From contig NZ_CP027229.1 in the NCBI RefSeq assembly GCF_002999135.1, forward strand, positions 930,001 to 994,000: DNA of 64,000 nucleotides, given 5' to 3'. Below the pieces are notes generated by a model, which worked only from the letters and a program-made list of their open reading frames with translations, was not told the DNA's origin and searched no databases. Position 1 is the first letter of the stretch; the number at the start of each line of letters is the position of its first letter. Position numbers and translations under genes: made by a program. This DNA is from Capnocytophaga sp. oral taxon 878. Its GTDB lineage: Bacteria > Bacteroidota > Bacteroidia > Flavobacteriales > Flavobacteriaceae. This document shows, piece after piece, positions 36,204 through 47,242 of the stretch.

Positions 36204-38084
36204 TTATTTTTTCCTTTGCTGAGATTGTTGCATTTTACGTTGAGCTTCAGCTTGCTCCATCATTTCACGCATTTTGGCTTGGAACTTACTTTCTTTTTTC
36301 GGTTTTTTCTTATTTTCTTGTATTTGTGCATGTATCTTCTTTTCATCAATAATCCAATACTTAATAGCTAACATAATAAATATGGTAAGCAAGTTTGATA
36401 TAAAGTAATACAAACTAAGTCCACTGGCATAGTTATTAAAGAAGAACAACATCATCACGGGAGATAAGTAAATGAGGAACTTCATACTAGGCATACCAGG
36501 CTGTTGAGGCTGTACAGTTTGTGCCATTGTCATCAATGAATAGATGAGAATAGCTACTGAAGCTAAGAATGGGAACAAACTTACATGGCTACCATAGAAA
36601 GGAATAGAGAAAGGCAACTGTAGGACTGCATCATAAGATGAAAGGTCATCTGCCCAAAGGAAGCTCTTCTGTCTTAATCCAAACTCGGCTGGAAAGAAGT
36701 TGAACAATGCCAAGAATACAGGCAGCTGTAACAAAGCAGGTATACAGCCACTTAAAGGGTTTACCCCCGCTTTGCTGTATAATGCCATAGTTTCTTGCTG
36801 ACGTTTCATAGGCTCTTCATATTTCTTATTGATTTCTTCAATTTCTGGGCGCAATACTTTCATTTTAGCCTGTGATAGATATGACTTATATACAATAGGT
36901 GATAAGAGTAAACGTACTATAATAGTCATTAAGATAATTACCAATCCTACTGAAAAATATTGTGCTAAGAAGTTGTACAATGGTATGAATAACCACTTAT
37001 TAAGCCAGCCAAAAATACCCCAACCGAGTGGAATAGATTCGGTAAGCTGATATTTATCATCATACTGCTTTAGAATATTGTAATCACTTGGACCAAAATA
37101 GAAGTGCAAGGACTCACTTAATTCTCCTCCTTTGGTTTTAAGAGGGAAAGTAGACTTAATATTTTTAGTGAATTTAACGTCTTTACCCTCATTGGTAGCG
37201 ATATTGTAGGACAAGAAGTCGCCTTTTTCAAAAGGAGCATCATTAATAAGTATAGAGGAGAAAAGATGTTGCTTATAAGCTACCCAGCGCACTTGCTCTT
37301 CTTTGCCTCCATCATTACCACCTTGACTTAGGCGTTGTACTTTATCATCTCCAAATAGTATAGAGGCTTGAGTATAGCGGTTTTCATAAGTAACGCTTTT
37401 TTCCATACGGCGTGCTTTTACACCCCAATCGATTGTAAGAGGTTGATTGGTATTGAGTACGCCAGAAAGTCCCTGACTACGTATTGCCATATCAAGCATA
37501 TAACCTTCGGCAGGAAGGGTATAAAGATATTCTAAGTAGACATTTTCGGAAGTCTTAAGCTTCATTGACACTACTTGTTTACCTCCTTCATTTTTCAATT
37601 CGGGCTGAAAGAACAAGTTACGTGTATTCAATTTTTGTCCTTGTGCAGTTGTAAAATCAATACCAAAGAGTGCATTACTATCTTTTACAAGGTATACGGG
37701 TAAAGTATCATAGGTTTGGAAATGTTTTAGCAATACTTCTTTCAGTTCTCCTCCTTTATTACTAATAGTAATTTTAACATCTTTGTTCTCAATTATTGTA
37801 AGCTCATCTTTAGCTGATGGCAATGATGCTGAATAAGCAAATGCGCCTAAAGTAGCTTTATATTGAGCTAATGCTACTGAATCGGTAGGTATTTGTTGGA
37901 ATGCTTGAGCTGTAGTAGCTGTATTTTGTTGTTGTTTGGCTTGAGCTTCAGCTTGTTCTTGGGCGGCTTTGCGTTTAGCTAATTCTTCCTGAGAGGGCTT
38001 ATTGTTCTCCATTACCCATAATAGTAAAAAGAATATAAGTACAAAGCCTATAATTGTTTTAGCATCAAATTTCTTTTCTTCCAT
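36204..38084 (-). CDS. yidC: Membrane protein insertase YidC
   Basis: Inserts and folds inner-membrane proteins, with or without SecYEG. 626 residues: N-terminal membrane anchor (12-28), a large periplasmic P1 beta domain (about 70-360), then the conserved 60KD_IMP core with helices; YSKAGVNPLSGCIPALLQLPV near residue 437 and MFFFNNYASGLSLYYFISN near 545. The C-terminus is a basic, Gln-rich tail that can contact ribosomes. Cotranscribed behind pyrG (49-base gap). Confidence 0.95.
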   Translation of the reverse strand: MEEKKFDAKTIIGFVLIFFLLLWVMENNKPSQEELAKRKAAQEQAEAQAKQQQNTATTAQAFQQIPTDSVALAQYKATLGAFAYSASLPSAKDELTIIENKDVKITISNKGGELKEVLLKHFQTYDTLPVYLVKDSNALFGIDFTTAQGQKLNTRNLFFQPELKNEGGKQVVSMKLKTSENVYLEYLYTLPAEGYMLDMAIRSQGLSGVLNTNQPLTIDWGVKARRMEKSVTYENRYTQASILFGDDKVQRLSQGGNDGGKEEQVRWVAYKQHLFSSILINDAPFEKGDFLSYNIATNEGKDVKFTKNIKSTFPLKTKGGELSESLHFYFGPSDYNILKQYDDKYQLTESIPLGWGIFGWLNKWLFIPLYNFLAQYFSVGLVIILMTIIVRLLLSPIVYKSYLSQAKMKVLRPEIEEINKKYEEPMKRQQETMALYSKAGVNPLSGCIPALLQLPVFLALFNFFPAEFGLRQKSFLWADDLSSYDAVLQLPFSIPFYGSHVSLFPFLASVAILIYSLMTMAQTVQPQQPGMPSMKFLIYLSPVMMLFFFNNYASGLSLYYFISNLLTIFIMLAIKYWIIDEKKIHAQIQENKKKPKKESKFQAKMREMMEQAEAQRKMQQSQQRKK

Positions 38085-38133
38085 ATAATTAATTATAATT
38101 CTGTTTTTTAAACCTATGTTTATTTATAAGATT

Positions 38134-39804
<1,671 letters not shown>

Positions 39805-39955
39805 CTATTAACATTTATTTTTAGAGATTGGTTATTAGGTTAAAGATAAGAAAAAAGGAAATTACACATTTTTCTGTTTTTTATTGTGAAAATAGATTTT
39901 TTTCTGCTTTTTGTTTATTTAGCAGAAATTGAGAGTTCAGAGATTCTTTACTTAA

Positions 39956-40004
39956 GCTCTAAGGTTCCTCCAAGGTAGCTCTAAGGTAGCTCCAAGATAG
40001 CTTT
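39956..40004 (+). repeat. Tandem 11-bp repeat, second family
   Basis: Four consecutive 11-mers: AAGGTTCCTCC, AAGGTAGCTCT, AAGGTAGCTCC, AAGATAGCTTT (39961-40004), preceded by a partial unit. It lies in the 690-base gap between pyrG and the metal-efflux module, bracketed by CAGAAAAA/TTTTTCTG-like bases. No gene is visible in this part of the gap. Confidence 0.8.
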
Positions 40005-40274
40005 AACAGAAAAATTTTCTGTTTGGAGGGTTGAGATTAGAAGACAAGGATTAGACAGGAAGAAAAATAGTAATAGTGGTGAGAAGTAAAAAAACTTGCT
40101 AATTAATTTTTTATTTGTACTTTTGCCCCAAAATTGAAACTACTTTTATAATCTATTTTAAATAAAGAAGATACAGGAATTACAAGAAGATTAGGTAATG
40201 ATTTAGTAATAGCTCTTATTTCATTTGATTATACCTATTTTCTCAGTAACTTCTAGGTGAAAAGGTACAACATC

Positions 40275-40336
40275 TTGACAATATAACCAAAAAAATTTAC
40301 CTTTGCACCCGCAGACGTGCAGCAACGCACGTCTGC
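40275..40336 (+). promoter_or_regulatory. Promoter followed by strong hairpin
   Basis: TTG (40275-40277), 20 bases, TACCTTTG (40298-40305), then at the expected RNA start a near-perfect stem CGCAGACGTGC / GCACGTCTGCG (from about 40310 to 40336). This may cap a 5' leader or a small RNA ahead of the efflux module, because a second promoter follows. Confidence 0.55.
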
Positions 40337-40343
40337 GTGGAGC

Positions 40344-40367
40344 TGGTAATGTGTCAGATGTGTTATT
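40344..40367 (+). repeat. Flanking repeat, left copy
   Basis: TGGTAATGTGTCAGATGTGT then TATT; matches 46374-46397 at 20 of 24 positions in the same orientation. The two copies bracket the three-gene efflux module exactly. Confidence 0.6.
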
Positions 40368-40388
40368 TTTAATTATGTAGTAGAATGC

Positions 40389-40434
40389 GACAAAATCAAA
40401 AAATTTTGTCAGATTGAAAAAAAATGTATCTTTG
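40389..40434 (+). promoter_or_regulatory. Promoter and operator-like palindrome of the efflux module
   Basis: TTTG (40405-40408), 18 bases, TATCTTTG (40427-40434) directly before the first gene at 40443. A perfect inverted repeat GACAAAAT-N6-ATTTTGTC (40389-40410) covers the -33 element, a good position for a repressor site. No regulator gene is adjacent. Confidence 0.65.
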
Positions 40435-40442
40435 CTCCCAAT

Positions 40443-40763
40443 ATGAGATTTTTCACCTTCATACTTAGCTTATATCTGTTGGCACTCACTGGGCTGCCTT
40501 GTACGGATATGCTTGAAGGTGAGGAGTCTTCAGCTTCTTATGAATTTGTAACAGCCCCAACTGGGGAACACTCTCATTTTCATTTGGATAGCTGTTCATC
40601 TTTCTGCATTTGCACTTGCTGCCAAATGGTAATCAGCACGCCCACTACTTATGAGGCCTTAACCATTGCTCAAGCCACCGCAACCATTCCCTCCTATAGC
40701 TATCCCCTGACCGTATGGTCTTCGAACTGCTATGGGAATATCTGGACTCCTCCCAAGATATAG
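40443..40763 (+). CDS. DUF6660-like small exported Cys/His protein
   Basis: 106 residues with a signal peptide (residues 1-20) and a Cys/His-rich centre, EHSHFHLDSCSSFCICTCCQ near residues 42-61. Such proteins are found ahead of metal-efflux RND genes in flavobacteria, and the Cys/His cluster suggests metal binding in the periplasm, which is inference. The start is very close (about 9 bases) to the promoter's -7 box, so the leader is extremely short. Confidence 0.65.
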   Translation: MRFFTFILSLYLLALTGLPCTDMLEGEESSASYEFVTAPTGEHSHFHLDSCSSFCICTCCQMVISTPTTYEALTIAQATATIPSYSYPLTVWSSNCYGNIWTPPKI

Positions 40764-40848
40764 TCTTTTCTTTCTTCATCTCAAGTGATTGTTCATTAGT
40801 CATCTCACCCATCATTAGTCATTAACTAATCATTAATTCTTATTAGAA

Positions 40849-43800
40849 ATGTTAGACAAAATCATACTATTTAGCATCAAAAATAAGCTATTTGTAGGAT
40901 TCATGACCCTTATGCTTATTTTTTGGGGCGTATGGAGTGCTACAAGGCTCCCCATTGATGCCGTTCCAGATATTACTAACAACCAAGTACAAATCATCAC
41001 CTCTACCCCTACTTTGGCCTCACAAGAGGTAGAGCAACTGGTTACTTTTCCTATTGAGCAAGCCATCGCCAATATTCCTGGGCTGGAGGAAACACGCAGT
41101 ATTTCCCGCTTTGGTCTCTCGGTCATCACAGCCGTCTTTAGCGAGGATATGGACATCTACTTTGCCCGCCAGCTAGTCAATGAAAAGCTCAAGGAGGCAC
41201 AGGAGCAAATCCCTCAAGGCATAGGCTCGCCCGAACTCTCACCCGTGAGTACCGGACTGGGGGAGGTATATCAGTATATCATTCGCCCTACGGAACAGAG
41301 CAAAAACAAATATTCCGCCAAAGACCTCCGCACCATGCAGGACTGGATCGTGGCTCGCCAACTCTATGGTACCAAAGGAATAGCCGAAATCAACAGCTTT
41401 GGAGGCGAACTCAAACAGTATGAGGTGGTTATAGACCCCGATCGCCTCCGTGCCATGGGGGTGAGTGTCAGTGATATTTTCACTGCTTTGGAGCAGAACA
41501 ACCAAAATACAGGAGGTGCCTATATCGACAAGCGCCCCAATGCCTACTTTATCCGAGGAATAGGCATGGCTCGCTCCCTTGAAGACATAGGCAATATAGC
41601 CGTAGGCAAGCACACCCCTCCCCTCTTTATCAAGCATGTAGCCGAGGTACGCTTGGGCAGTGCCCTCCGCTATGGTGCCCTTAGCTATAATGGCGAGGTG
41701 GATGCCGTAGGTGGGGTAGTGATGATGCTCAAGGGCGAAAACAGCCACGAGGTAGTCAGTCGTATCAAAGAAAAACTGCCCACCATACAGCAATCCCTAC
41801 CTGAAGATGTAGTGATAGAGCCATTCTTAGACCGCACGGACTTGGTACAACGCGCCATCCATACAGTAGAGAAAAACCTCTTAGAGGGGGCGCTGATTGT
41901 CATCTTCATCTTAGTACTTTTCTTAGGGAACCTGCGTGCCGGACTGATTGTTGCCACAGCCATTCCGCTCTCCTTGCTCTTTGCCTTAGGAATGATGAAC
42001 CTCTTTGGAGTAAGTGCCAACCTGATGAGCTTGGGAGCGATAGATTTCGGAATTATCGTAGATGGATCGGTTATCGTGGTAGAAGCAGTGATGCACCACT
42101 TGGCGATCCGAAAGAACCACCAACGACTTACCCAAACACAAATGGATGAGGAGGTATTCCATTCCGCTTCCAAAATACGCAGTAGTGCCGCCTTCGGAGA
42201 GATTATCATCCTGATGGTGTATATTCCCATTCTTACCTTGGTAGGAGTAGAGGGCAAGATGTTCCGCCCTATGGCACAAACCGTCGTCTTTGCTATTTTG
42301 GGTGCCCTGATCCTTTCCCTGACTTATATCCCTGCCATGAGCGCTTTGCTCCTACCTAAAACAGTAAGTGACAAGCGCAGTTTTGCCGAGCGAATGATAA
42401 GCTGGCTCTACCGTCACTACCAACCGCTCTTTGTCCGTTCTATCCGCCTTAGGGGATGGATAATAGGCAGTACCGTGGTACTGTTCGTTCTTGCGGTAGG
42501 CATTTTCAGCCGTATGGGAGGTGAGTTTATTCCACAACTACAAGAAGGCGATTTTGTTTTTGAATGTATTCTGCCACCGGGCACTTCCCTGAAGCAGAGC
42601 TTGGAGACTTCCATGCAGGCCTCTCGCCTGATTCGTGAGTTCGACGAGGTGAAAATGGTGATAGGCAAAACAGGTTCTGCCGAAATACCTACCGACCCTA
42701 TGCCGCTGGAAGCCTCCGATATTGTGATCGTACTCAAGAGCCAAGACCAATGGAAAAGTGGTCGCTCCTATGAGGAATTAGGAGATGCCATCATTGAGCG
42801 GCTCAAGGATATTCCTGGGGTTTTCTTTGAGAAAAGCCAGCCTATACAAATGCATTTCAACGAATTGATGACAGGTGTCAGACAGGATGTAACGATAAAA
42901 ATCTTTGGAGAAAACATGGATACCCTCGCCCACTACGCCCAAAGAGTAAGCCAACTTATCCAGAAAACAGAAGGTGCTACCGCCCCACAGGTCGAAAAAG
43001 TAAGCGGACTTCCGCAAATCAATGTTACTTACGATCGGGTACGCTTGGCCAACTACGGACTTTCGGTGCAAGAGGTCAATGAGGTACTCAGTACCGCCTT
43101 TGCTGGTAAGAAGGCTGGGGTTGTCTTCGAGAACGAACGAAGGTTCGACCTTGTGGTGCGCCTCGATAGCCTCCATCGTACCGGAATTGACGATGTACAG
43201 CATATGATGGTAGCTACCGAAAATGGGCAGGTGCCGATGAGCCAATTGGCCACTATCAAATATGAATTAGGCCCCGCACAAGTAAGCCGTGAAGCAGGCA
43301 AGCGCCGTATCGTCATTGGCTTCAACGTGCAAGGGCGCGATGTGCAGAGTGTGGTGAGTGATATAGAACAAAAATTAAAGGGCGTAAAGCTCCCTACGGG
43401 CTATTACTTTACCTATGGCGGTCAGTTTGAGAACCTACAACAAGCCACCGACCGACTGCTCATAGCCGTGCCTGTAGCCCTACTTTTAATATTTTTCTTG
43501 TTATACCTTGCTTTCCACTCTATAAAACAATCATTGCTCATCTTTAGCGCTATCCCGATGAGTGCCATTGGGGGCGTATTTGCCTTGCTTCTTCGGGGAA
43601 TGCCTTTTAGTATTAGTGCGGGTATTGGTTTTATCGCGCTCTTTGGGGTAGCAGTGCTCAACGGTATAGTGCTTATTGGCACTTTCAACCAGCTGAAAAA
43701 AGAAGGAATGACCAACCTTTTGCATCGCGTGATTACGGGTACCGAAATGCGTTTACGCCCTGTGCTAATGACGGCTATGGTGGCGAGCTTAGGTTTCCTA

Positions 43801-45180
43801 CCTATGGCACTCAGTCAAGGAGCAGGAGCAGAAGTACAACGCCCCTTAGCTACAGTGGTTATTGGGGGGTTAGTATCGGCTACCTTCCTCACCCTCTTCG
43901 TGCTTCCGTTGCTTTACATCGCTTTCAATAGTACCTTTTCTTGGCGCCGTCCTTCAGCTAAAGTACTCACGATAGTCCTATTGCTTATCAGTCCTATAGC
44001 GCTACACGCTCAGCAGTCTTACTCGCTACAAGAAATAGAGCAAATAGCCCTTAAGAACAATGGAGTGATTAAGGCAGCACAACTCAAGCTACAAGGAGCA
44101 AGTGCTAAAGAGCGAACCTCTTTTGAATTGGCTAAAACAGACTTTACAGGGCAATACGGGCAGTACAGCAGTGCTGAAAAAGACCTTTCAGTAGGTGTAT
44201 CACAATCTATTCCTTTGCCTACAGTATTTGCTGCTCGCAAAAAGCTCTATCAAGCAGAGACACAATTACAACAAGGGCAATTAGCCCTTCAGCAGAATGA
44301 ACTGAAGCGGCAAGTGCGCAACGCATATCAGCAATTGCAATATTTGACTTTTAAAGAGGAACAGCTCTTGCAGCTTGATAGTCTCTACAATAATTTTATT
44401 CGCATTGCTGAAGTACGCTATAAAGCAGGGGATACCAAGAAGATAGATATTAACACTGCCCAAGTGAAGAAAGGAGAAATAAGTTTGTTACTTCAACAGA
44501 ACAAAACTATACAACAAGCTACCTATCGCAACTTGCGTACGTTAATGCAAACAGAAGAAGCATTTACCATTACCAAGTCGCCCGTGTATGAGCCTTTGTT
44601 ACTCAGTGAGCCTTCGGATGTACAACTCTCTCAGCACCCTTTGGTACAACTCAGCTATCAAGAAGCAAACATAGCTGAGCACAACAAACGTCTAGAGCGT
44701 GCCCAAGCCCTGCCCGACCTTACATTGGGCTATACCAATCAGTCTCTTATAGGAATGCAAACCATTGGAGGGGTAGAGACCTATACTGATAGAAGTAAAC
44801 GTTTTCACTTTGCCACCATAGGGCTTTCAGTTCCTATTTTTACCGCTACCCGTGCCAAGGTGAAAGCTTATAAATATCAGAAAGAAGCAGCTATAGAAGA
44901 AGCCCAACAAACAGAAAAACAGCTTAAAACTCAATGGATAAATCTGCAAGAGGAATACCAACTGAATTTGCAAAAATATCAGTTTTACAAACAAGAAGCT
45001 CTACCCGAAGCCGAGCGCATTATCCGAGCCAATCAGTTAGGGTATAGCGCAGGTGAAATAAGCTATGTGGAGTACCTTTACACCCTACAGACAGCCGTAG
45101 ATACCCGCTTAGCATACCTTGAGAGTATCGAGGCGCTTAATCAAAAAGTAATAGAAATACAATCCCTTTTAAACCAGTAA
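40849..45180 (+). CDS. HME-type RND metal-efflux pump fused to TolC-like outer-membrane factor
   Basis: 1443 residues. Residues 1-1035 are a CzcA/CusA-type heavy-metal RND pump of the inner membrane; the TM4 motif DFGIIVDGSVIVVEA near 402 matches the divalent-cation (CzcA-like) group rather than CusA. A hydrophobic segment, VLTIVLLLISPIALHA (about 1039-1054), then leads into a TolC-like outer-membrane factor (about 1055-1443) with two helical-hairpin repeats. LHA-Q looks like a signal-peptidase site, so the chain may be cut into pump and channel. Bases 41-43.9 kb are visibly richer in G/C than the neighbours. Exact metal unknown. Confidence 0.9.
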   Translation: MLDKIILFSIKNKLFVGFMTLMLIFWGVWSATRLPIDAVPDITNNQVQIITSTPTLASQEVEQLVTFPIEQAIANIPGLEETRSISRFGLSVITAVFSEDMDIYFARQLVNEKLKEAQEQIPQGIGSPELSPVSTGLGEVYQYIIRPTEQSKNKYSAKDLRTMQDWIVARQLYGTKGIAEINSFGGELKQYEVVIDPDRLRAMGVSVSDIFTALEQNNQNTGGAYIDKRPNAYFIRGIGMARSLEDIGNIAVGKHTPPLFIKHVAEVRLGSALRYGALSYNGEVDAVGGVVMMLKGENSHEVVSRIKEKLPTIQQSLPEDVVIEPFLDRTDLVQRAIHTVEKNLLEGALIVIFILVLFLGNLRAGLIVATAIPLSLLFALGMMNLFGVSANLMSLGAIDFGIIVDGSVIVVEAVMHHLAIRKNHQRLTQTQMDEEVFHSASKIRSSAAFGEIIILMVYIPILTLVGVEGKMFRPMAQTVVFAILGALILSLTYIPAMSALLLPKTVSDKRSFAERMISWLYRHYQPLFVRSIRLRGWIIGSTVVLFVLAVGIFSRMGGEFIPQLQEGDFVFECILPPGTSLKQSLETSMQASRLIREFDEVKMVIGKTGSAEIPTDPMPLEASDIVIVLKSQDQWKSGRSYEELGDAIIERLKDIPGVFFEKSQPIQMHFNELMTGVRQDVTIKIFGENMDTLAHYAQRVSQLIQKTEGATAPQVEKVSGLPQINVTYDRVRLANYGLSVQEVNEVLSTAFAGKKAGVVFENERRFDLVVRLDSLHRTGIDDVQHMMVATENGQVPMSQLATIKYELGPAQVSREAGKRRIVIGFNVQGRDVQSVVSDIEQKLKGVKLPTGYYFTYGGQFENLQQATDRLLIAVPVALLLIFFLLYLAFHSIKQSLLIFSAIPMSAIGGVFALLLRGMPFSISAGIGFIALFGVAVLNGIVLIGTFNQLKKEGMTNLLHRVITGTEMRLRPVLMTAMVASLGFLPMALSQGAGAEVQRPLATVVIGGLVSATFLTLFVLPLLYIAFNSTFSWRRPSAKVLTIVLLLISPIALHAQQSYSLQEIEQIALKNNGVIKAAQLKLQGASAKERTSFELAKTDFTGQYGQYSSAEKDLSVGVSQSIPLPTVFAARKKLYQAETQLQQGQLALQQNELKRQVRNAYQQLQYLTFKEEQLLQLDSLYNNFIRIAEVRYKAGDTKKIDINTAQVKKGEISLLLQQNKTIQQATYRNLRTLMQTEEAFTITKSPVYEPLLLSEPSDVQLSQHPLVQLSYQEANIAEHNKRLERAQALPDLTLGYTNQSLIGMQTIGGVETYTDRSKRFHFATIGLSVPIFTATRAKVKAYKYQKEAAIEEAQQTEKQLKTQWINLQEEYQLNLQKYQFYKQEALPEAERIIRANQLGYSAGEISYVEYLYTLQTAVDTRLAYLESIEALNQKVIEIQSLLNQ

Positions 45181-45185
45181 AACAA

Positions 45186-46370
45186 ATGAAAAAATATAGT
45201 ATAAAAATCGCTTTTATCCTTATAGGAATTAGTCTATCAGCCTGCAATGGCACTCCTACAACTACCAATAATCAAAAGCTCGAAGAGCGCGAAGAACACC
45301 ACGAAGAAGGAGGCAACCTCACCACCCTTACCCAAGCTCAAATCCAAACTGTAGATATTCGTTTGGGACATATAGAAGAAAAAGCTCTTGCCGCTACCCT
45401 CAAAGCCAATGGAATACTGAGCGTGCCTGCCGACCATCAGGCGAAGGTATCGACTGTATATGCGGGGATTATCAAGAGCGTAAAGGTAGAGATAGGCAGT
45501 TATGTGCAAAAAGGGCAAGTAATCGCTACTGTTTCTAACCCAGAATTCTTGCAACAACAACAGCGCTTGCTCACCGTTAATAGTCAGATAGAACTTGCTA
45601 AACAAGAACTTGACCGTCAGCAAACCCTCTATGAAGGTAATGCTGGTACTGGTAAGAACCTACAAGCCGCTACTACTCAGCTACGCACCCTCCGTACCGA
45701 AAAAGCTTCACTTGAAGAACAAATACGCCTAATGGGCTTAAACCCTCAAACACTCACCGATAAGGGAATGCAATCTACTTTGGCGATAGTGGCTCCTATT
45801 AGTGGGAATATCAGTGCGGTATATACTAACAAAGGGGCTTATGTAGATGCCTCCACCCCTATTGTGGAAATCATCGACAACAGTTCGCTGCACCTGCACT
45901 TGCAAGTGTATGAGCGAGACTTGCCTTACATTAAGGTAGGACAACAAGTGCACTTCAACCCTACCAATAACACCTCTCGCGAATATGATGCCCAAGTGTA
46001 TAACATTGCGGCTTCGTTTGAAAACGAAAGCAAAAGTATCATTGTACATTGCCACGTAGAGGGTGACAAACAAGGGCTCATCAATGGAATGAATGTAACA
46101 GGGGTTATCAGTCTTGACAAACAAACGACCCCTGCTGTACCTAACGAGGCTATCGTAGAGGATGCTGGTAAATCCTACATTTTTCTGGTAACCCAAACTT
46201 CGGATAAAGAAACCTCTTTTGAGAAAGTGGAGGTAGTAAAAGGAGCTTCCGAAAGTGGGTATACTGCCATTGCCCCTGTAAAACCTATAGCCCCCGAACA
46301 GACTATTGCTACCAAAGGAGCATTCTTTATCAACGCAACCTTAGTAAATGCTGAAAAAGATAGTGATTAG
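45186..46370 (+). CDS. RND periplasmic adaptor, lipoprotein
   Basis: Membrane-fusion protein (CusB/CzcB-like, 394 aa) linking pump and channel. Lipoprotein signal ending SLSAC (Cys 20), a short acidic His-containing stretch EEREEHHEEGG near residue 34, barrel-sandwich (lipoyl) halves VSTVYAGIIKSVKVEIGSYV near 87 and IVAPISGNISAVYTNKG near 200, an alpha-helical hairpin between them, and beta-barrel domains after. Starts 6 bases after the pump gene. Confidence 0.92.
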   Translation: MKKYSIKIAFILIGISLSACNGTPTTTNNQKLEEREEHHEEGGNLTTLTQAQIQTVDIRLGHIEEKALAATLKANGILSVPADHQAKVSTVYAGIIKSVKVEIGSYVQKGQVIATVSNPEFLQQQQRLLTVNSQIELAKQELDRQQTLYEGNAGTGKNLQAATTQLRTLRTEKASLEEQIRLMGLNPQTLTDKGMQSTLAIVAPISGNISAVYTNKGAYVDASTPIVEIIDNSSLHLHLQVYERDLPYIKVGQQVHFNPTNNTSREYDAQVYNIAASFENESKSIIVHCHVEGDKQGLINGMNVTGVISLDKQTTPAVPNEAIVEDAGKSYIFLVTQTSDKETSFEKVEVVKGASESGYTAIAPVKPIAPEQTIATKGAFFINATLVNAEKDSD

Positions 46371-46373
46371 AAT

Positions 46374-46397
46374 TGGTAATGTATCGGATATATTATT
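46374..46397 (+). repeat. Flanking repeat, right copy
   Basis: TGGTAATGTATCGGATATAT then TATT, 4 bases after the adaptor stop codon; same orientation as the copy at 40344. Confidence 0.6.
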
Positions 46398-46480
46398 AAA
46401 ATTTTATTACATTAGAAATACAATAAAAATATAAAAGTAAAAAACCACGACTTCGGAGTGTGTTTTAAGCTCCCTGCAAG

Positions 46481-46534
46481 GGCAAGTGGTTTTGAGGTGC
46501 CTACACGCCTAATGCGTGCCTCAAAACACAACTT
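46481..46534. repeat. Large imperfect inverted repeat
   Basis: GCAAGTGGTTTTGAGG (46481-46496) pairs with CCTCAAAACACAACTTGC (46518-46534 area), and an inner CACGC/GCGTG stem lies between. No T-run follows, so it is not a standard terminator. Confidence 0.6.
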
Positions 46535-47242
46535 GCTCTGTTCCGGTGAACAGAAGATTCTCCCTAAAGGTCAAATTTTAATTAACCATAAGAAAAGAAG
46601 ATAAATACTACAAGCTCATAAAGTGATTTAGGGCATATTAGCAATATATTTAATCACTTACTTACAGAGTTATTTACAATTCTATGTAAAGCTATATGTA
46701 TATTTGTACATTACTTTGCATTCACGCATCAAAGCAAGCAAGTATGTACGAAGGTAAAAACGTAATTAGGTAGCTACATAGTTTGAAATTTTTATTCGAC
46801 AATGGGAGGAAAAGCGGTATTCGTTTCAAAAAACAATCTGTAAGAAGCGGCATTTTTCTCATATTTGACATTTTTTTTATTCGCTTAAAGGTCGGAATGA
46901 GCTGGTTTCGTTTCGAGTGCCATAAAAGGTCTGTGTTTAGCTTCTACAAGGTTTTTCAAAAAAAATACTACCCGCAGGACAACGGACAAGGGCTGGAGAT
47001 TTTTTGAAAACCCATCGGGCTTGACCTTGCAAGAAGCGTTAAGAACACAGAAATACCTTTGCACTCGAACAACGAACCGCCATTACGTGCCTTAAGTGTT
47101 TAAAACAGGGAAAATAGGTAAGTCTTAATAACACTCTTATCTTTGTGAGATAGCTTTTTGTAAGGCAACAAAAAAATCCATTGACACATCTCTTTTTGAA
47201 ATATTATCAATGGATTTCTAATTTTTAAAAGACACTGAGAAG

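Larger units (their letters stand above)
46371..47242. other. Non-coding gap with mobile-element character
   Basis: An 870-base stretch without a convincing gene. It holds the right copy of the flanking repeat, a large hairpin (46481-46534) and a 75-codon frame (46783-47007, basic and Phe-rich, starting MKFLFDNGRK) that I cannot assign. A TACCTTTG promoter-like box at 47054-47061 is followed by CACTCG, which resembles the TTTGC core used by CTnDOT-like integrases. Read as a possible decayed element end; no decisive motif. Confidence 0.4.

Noticed and set aside
41239..43725. Many long minus-strand frames opposite the RND pump gene
   Set aside because: Frames of 90-190 codons are expected opposite GC-richer sequence; translations have no motifs and the plus-strand gene is certain.
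46783..47007. 75-codon frame in the gap before the integrase
   Set aside because: Basic and Phe-rich, no family recognised, no promoter with good spacing; kept only as part of the gap description.
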